Assembly: GCA_016718505.1 (NCBI GenBank)
Contig: JADKDE010000002.1
Span: 744,001-808,000 of the forward strand
DNA: 64,000 bases
Direction: 5' to 3'
Origin: Saprospiraceae bacterium
GTDB taxonomy: Bacteria; Bacteroidota; Bacteroidia; Chitinophagales; Saprospiraceae
The notes under the pieces were generated by a model. That model ran no database searches. It saw only the letters and a program-made list of their open reading frames with translations, and had not been told where the DNA came from. This document shows positions 62,236 through 64,000 of the stretch, piece by piece (position 1 is the stretch's first letter; every line of letters starts with the position of its first letter). The position numbers and the translations under genes were made by a program.

Positions 62236-64000
62236 CTAATTTTCATTCTGACCATAAATGCACTTATTTTGTCGCATCCGTTGGTTGTATTGCTGTCTGA
62301 TGGCCTTCATGGTATCAAGCGTATGCGTTGTATTTCCTGTTTTTTGTTTTCCAATAATATTATGTTGCATCTTAAGATCTTTCTTCGCATCAAATATTTC
62401 CTTTAACTCCATGTTATTGTCTGAAATATACCAAAAAGCATCTGTGATATACCTAAAATTGCCTGATTGGAAATTGTAGGCCCAGCTTTTAGTTACATCT
62501 TCTGGGTCTTTGCCAAAGCTCACGATTGGATCTTTATAACCGACTAGTTTGGCCATATAAGGCAAAATATCAATTTGTTGGACTGTTTGTTTTTTAATCT
62601 CTTGTTTTGGGTTTTGGGGATCAAACACTATCAAAGGTATTCTATATGATCCTATAGCCGTACCAAAAATTGGATCGGCAGTAGGGGTGGAGTGATCAGA
62701 TAAAATAATGAAAATACTATGTTGGTACCAAGATTGTTTTTGAGCTTCGTTGAAATATGATTTCATTGAAAAATCCAAATAAGAAAATGTGTTTTCTACC
62801 TCATTCAAATTCGGATTAGACTTTATACCTGGGGGCAACACATATGGATGGTGGCTACTTAGTGTAAAAATTGTCGCTAAGAAAGGCTCTAGCAATTTTG
62901 AGGTTTCTCTTAAGAAAAAATGAAAATATGGCTCGTCCCAAATGCCCCAAGTTCCATCATAATCTCCTTTATTGGGGTAGTCATCCATGCAATGAGTTTT
63001 TTCGAAACCAGCCTGTTTGGCAAGATGTTCCAGCCCTAAAGACCCTTTGTGAGCCCCATGGCTAAAGTATGTGGAATAGCCTTGATTTTTTGCTATTTTT
63101 CCAATTCCTTCTACTTGGTTTGCTTGGTAAATAGACAAAGGAAAAGGAGCTTCCATGAGCGCAGGGATAGATGTTAATATAGCCGTAATCCCTTCAGCAG
63201 ATCTTTTGGCATTGGAATACATATTGGGCCAAATGGTACTTTTTTCTGCCAGACTATCGAGAAATGGCATTACAACTTTAGCTTTTGGATTGAATGTTTG
63301 AAGCCATTCTTGGCTACATCCTTCCATGATTATCAATACAATATTGCGTTTTACGTCATATTTTGGCTGATATTGCTGAACCATTGGATATAGTTCATTG
63401 CATTTTTGATCTGTAAAGAAATTTACTGGGTCAAGCCCAGGCCTTGTCATTGAAGTAAGTAGAACCAATGGGGTATTCAAAACTGCGGGTACATGCTTTG
63501 ATTCTGCATATTGAAATGCGACATTTTCGTCCAAGGGCCTTAATTGAAGCCCTCCTCGCGCACCAATCAAAAATATCCCTATGATGATTAAGGCTCCTAT
63601 CAATTGCTTGTACCAAGATTGTGGGGTATATTCTTTGGGTGCATATCGATCATACAACTTGGCAAAAAACCAGTACAACAATATTATTACAAAAGGTAAA
63701 AACCAATATTCCTTGAGCATCTGTATTCTGAGTTCGGTGCTAACATTACCTAATGAAACCAAGGCATCCCAACCAGACCTTTTTAAATTGAATTTGAAAT
63801 AAAATAAATCCATCAAACTCAGCATGAAAAACAGGGTATTGCTGAAGGCATATATGAATTTTAATATTTGGTGAAACCAACCTTTCAACAACCCCCTGTA
63901 CCAGATTACATGGCTCAATGCAAGGATGCTCATCGTGTACAATGCTCCTGAGATATCAAATCGTATGCCACCCAGTAATATCCAAAACCAATCTTTTATA
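62236..64000 (-). CDS. LTA synthase-like sulfatase-fold membrane protein (5' partial)
   Basis: The frame stays open to the right edge, where it reads DWFWILLGGIRFDISGALYT, so the start is outside; an internal TTG at 63942 is not the start. Several N-terminal membrane helices (about 1-150) precede the sulfatase-fold domain: NIVLIIMEGCSQEWLQTF, SNAKRSAEGITAILTSIP (probable nucleophile Ser), SHGAHKGSLG and LSDHSTPTADPIFG (metal Asp/His). In Gram-negatives this family transfers phosphoglycerol or phosphoethanolamine-type groups to envelope glycans. The exact substrate is unknown. Confidence 0.85.
   Translation of the reverse strand, partial: IKDWFWILLGGIRFDISGALYTMSILALSHVIWYRGLLKGWFHQILKFIYAFSNTLFFMLSLMDLFYFKFNLKRSGWDALVSLGNVSTELRIQMLKEYWFLPFVIILLYWFFAKLYDRYAPKEYTPQSWYKQLIGALIIIGIFLIGARGGLQLRPLDENVAFQYAESKHVPAVLNTPLVLLTSMTRPGLDPVNFFTDQKCNELYPMVQQYQPKYDVKRNIVLIIMEGCSQEWLQTFNPKAKVVMPFLDSLAEKSTIWPNMYSNAKRSAEGITAILTSIPALMEAPFPLSIYQANQVEGIGKIAKNQGYSTYFSHGAHKGSLGLEHLAKQAGFEKTHCMDDYPNKGDYDGTWGIWDEPYFHFFLRETSKLLEPFLATIFTLSSHHPYVLPPGIKSNPNLNEVENTFSYLDFSMKSYFNEAQKQSWYQHSIFIILSDHSTPTADPIFGTAIGSYRIPLIVFDPQNPKQEIKKQTVQQIDILPYMAKLVGYKDPIVSFGKDPEDVTKSWAYNFQSGNFRYITDAFWYISDNNMELKEIFDAKKDLKMQHNIIGKQKTGNTTHTLDTMKAIRQQYNQRMRQNKCIYGQNEN

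Overview
The window reads as a chromosomal segment of a Bacteroidota bacterium, most likely an uncultured Saprospiraceae-like or related gliding or adhesive lineage. The support is a type IX secretion system (T9SS) type B (CHU_C) sorting domain at 13309-13606, type A sorting domains at the ends of 13911-14723 and 55004-59056, SprB-type repeats, Bacteroidota-type promoters (TTG, about 20 nt, TAnnTTTG), few Shine-Dalgarno sequences, and Bacteroidota-typical families such as CtlX, the PRPP-synthetase-like protein and DUF6660-like proteins. No phage, insertion sequence, CRISPR array or rRNA is visible. There is one tRNA with a CAU anticodon.

Layout. 1-13.6 kb: one giant exported repeat protein, open at the left edge. 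It carries about 21 tandem 201-bp units, then 8 units of 216 bp, then divergent SprB-like repeats and a type B sorting domain, and it is broken by many single-base deletions. 13.7-15.1 kb: a small T9SS protein and copies of a structured intergenic repeat. 15-20 kb (minus strand): hypothetical protein, RidA family, MlaF/MlaE lipid transporter, aconitase, tRNA. 20.9-27.5 kb: outer-membrane protein, a nucleotidyltransferase two-gene module, DinB-like protein, pirin/AraC/cupin cluster, a lipoprotein with an in-frame stop, an attC-like palindrome, a hotdog-fold protein. 27.5-33.7 kb (minus strand): heavy-metal RND efflux operon. 34-38.2 kb: Lys/Ala-rich exported protein, then YjdI/OsmC/GNAT, FMN reductase, a MliC-like lipoprotein and a PRPP-synthetase-like/cupin fusion. 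38.5-43.8 kb: NDH-2, WG-repeat protein, ribF, glycosyltransferase, RluA. 43.8-46.8 kb (minus strand): ctlX, pruA, coaD. 46.9-53.6 kb: TetR-regulated multidrug RND operon. 53.7-64 kb: LysM protein, a second large T9SS protein, cmk, DUF1508 protein, CBS protein, exported beta-propeller-like protein, half-length asparaginase, and an LtaS-like sulfatase cut by the right edge.

The genes are mainly envelope and surface biology (two T9SS adhesin-like proteins, Mla, two RND pumps, LysM, LtaS-like protein) mixed with housekeeping genes (acn, ribF, coaD, cmk, pruA, ndh).

Two signals cross gene boundaries. First, a family of structured intergenic repeats of about 100-130 bp (at least five copies, both orientations) has a terminal stem that changes in a compensatory way between copies. 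Second, single-base deletions recur at one sequence context (GGCCCAGG and related CCWGG sites), in the giant gene and also in coaD, which is normally essential. This suggests a systematic sequencing or consensus artefact, possibly linked to cytosine methylation, rather than true gene decay. Coding calls for broken genes are made on that reading.
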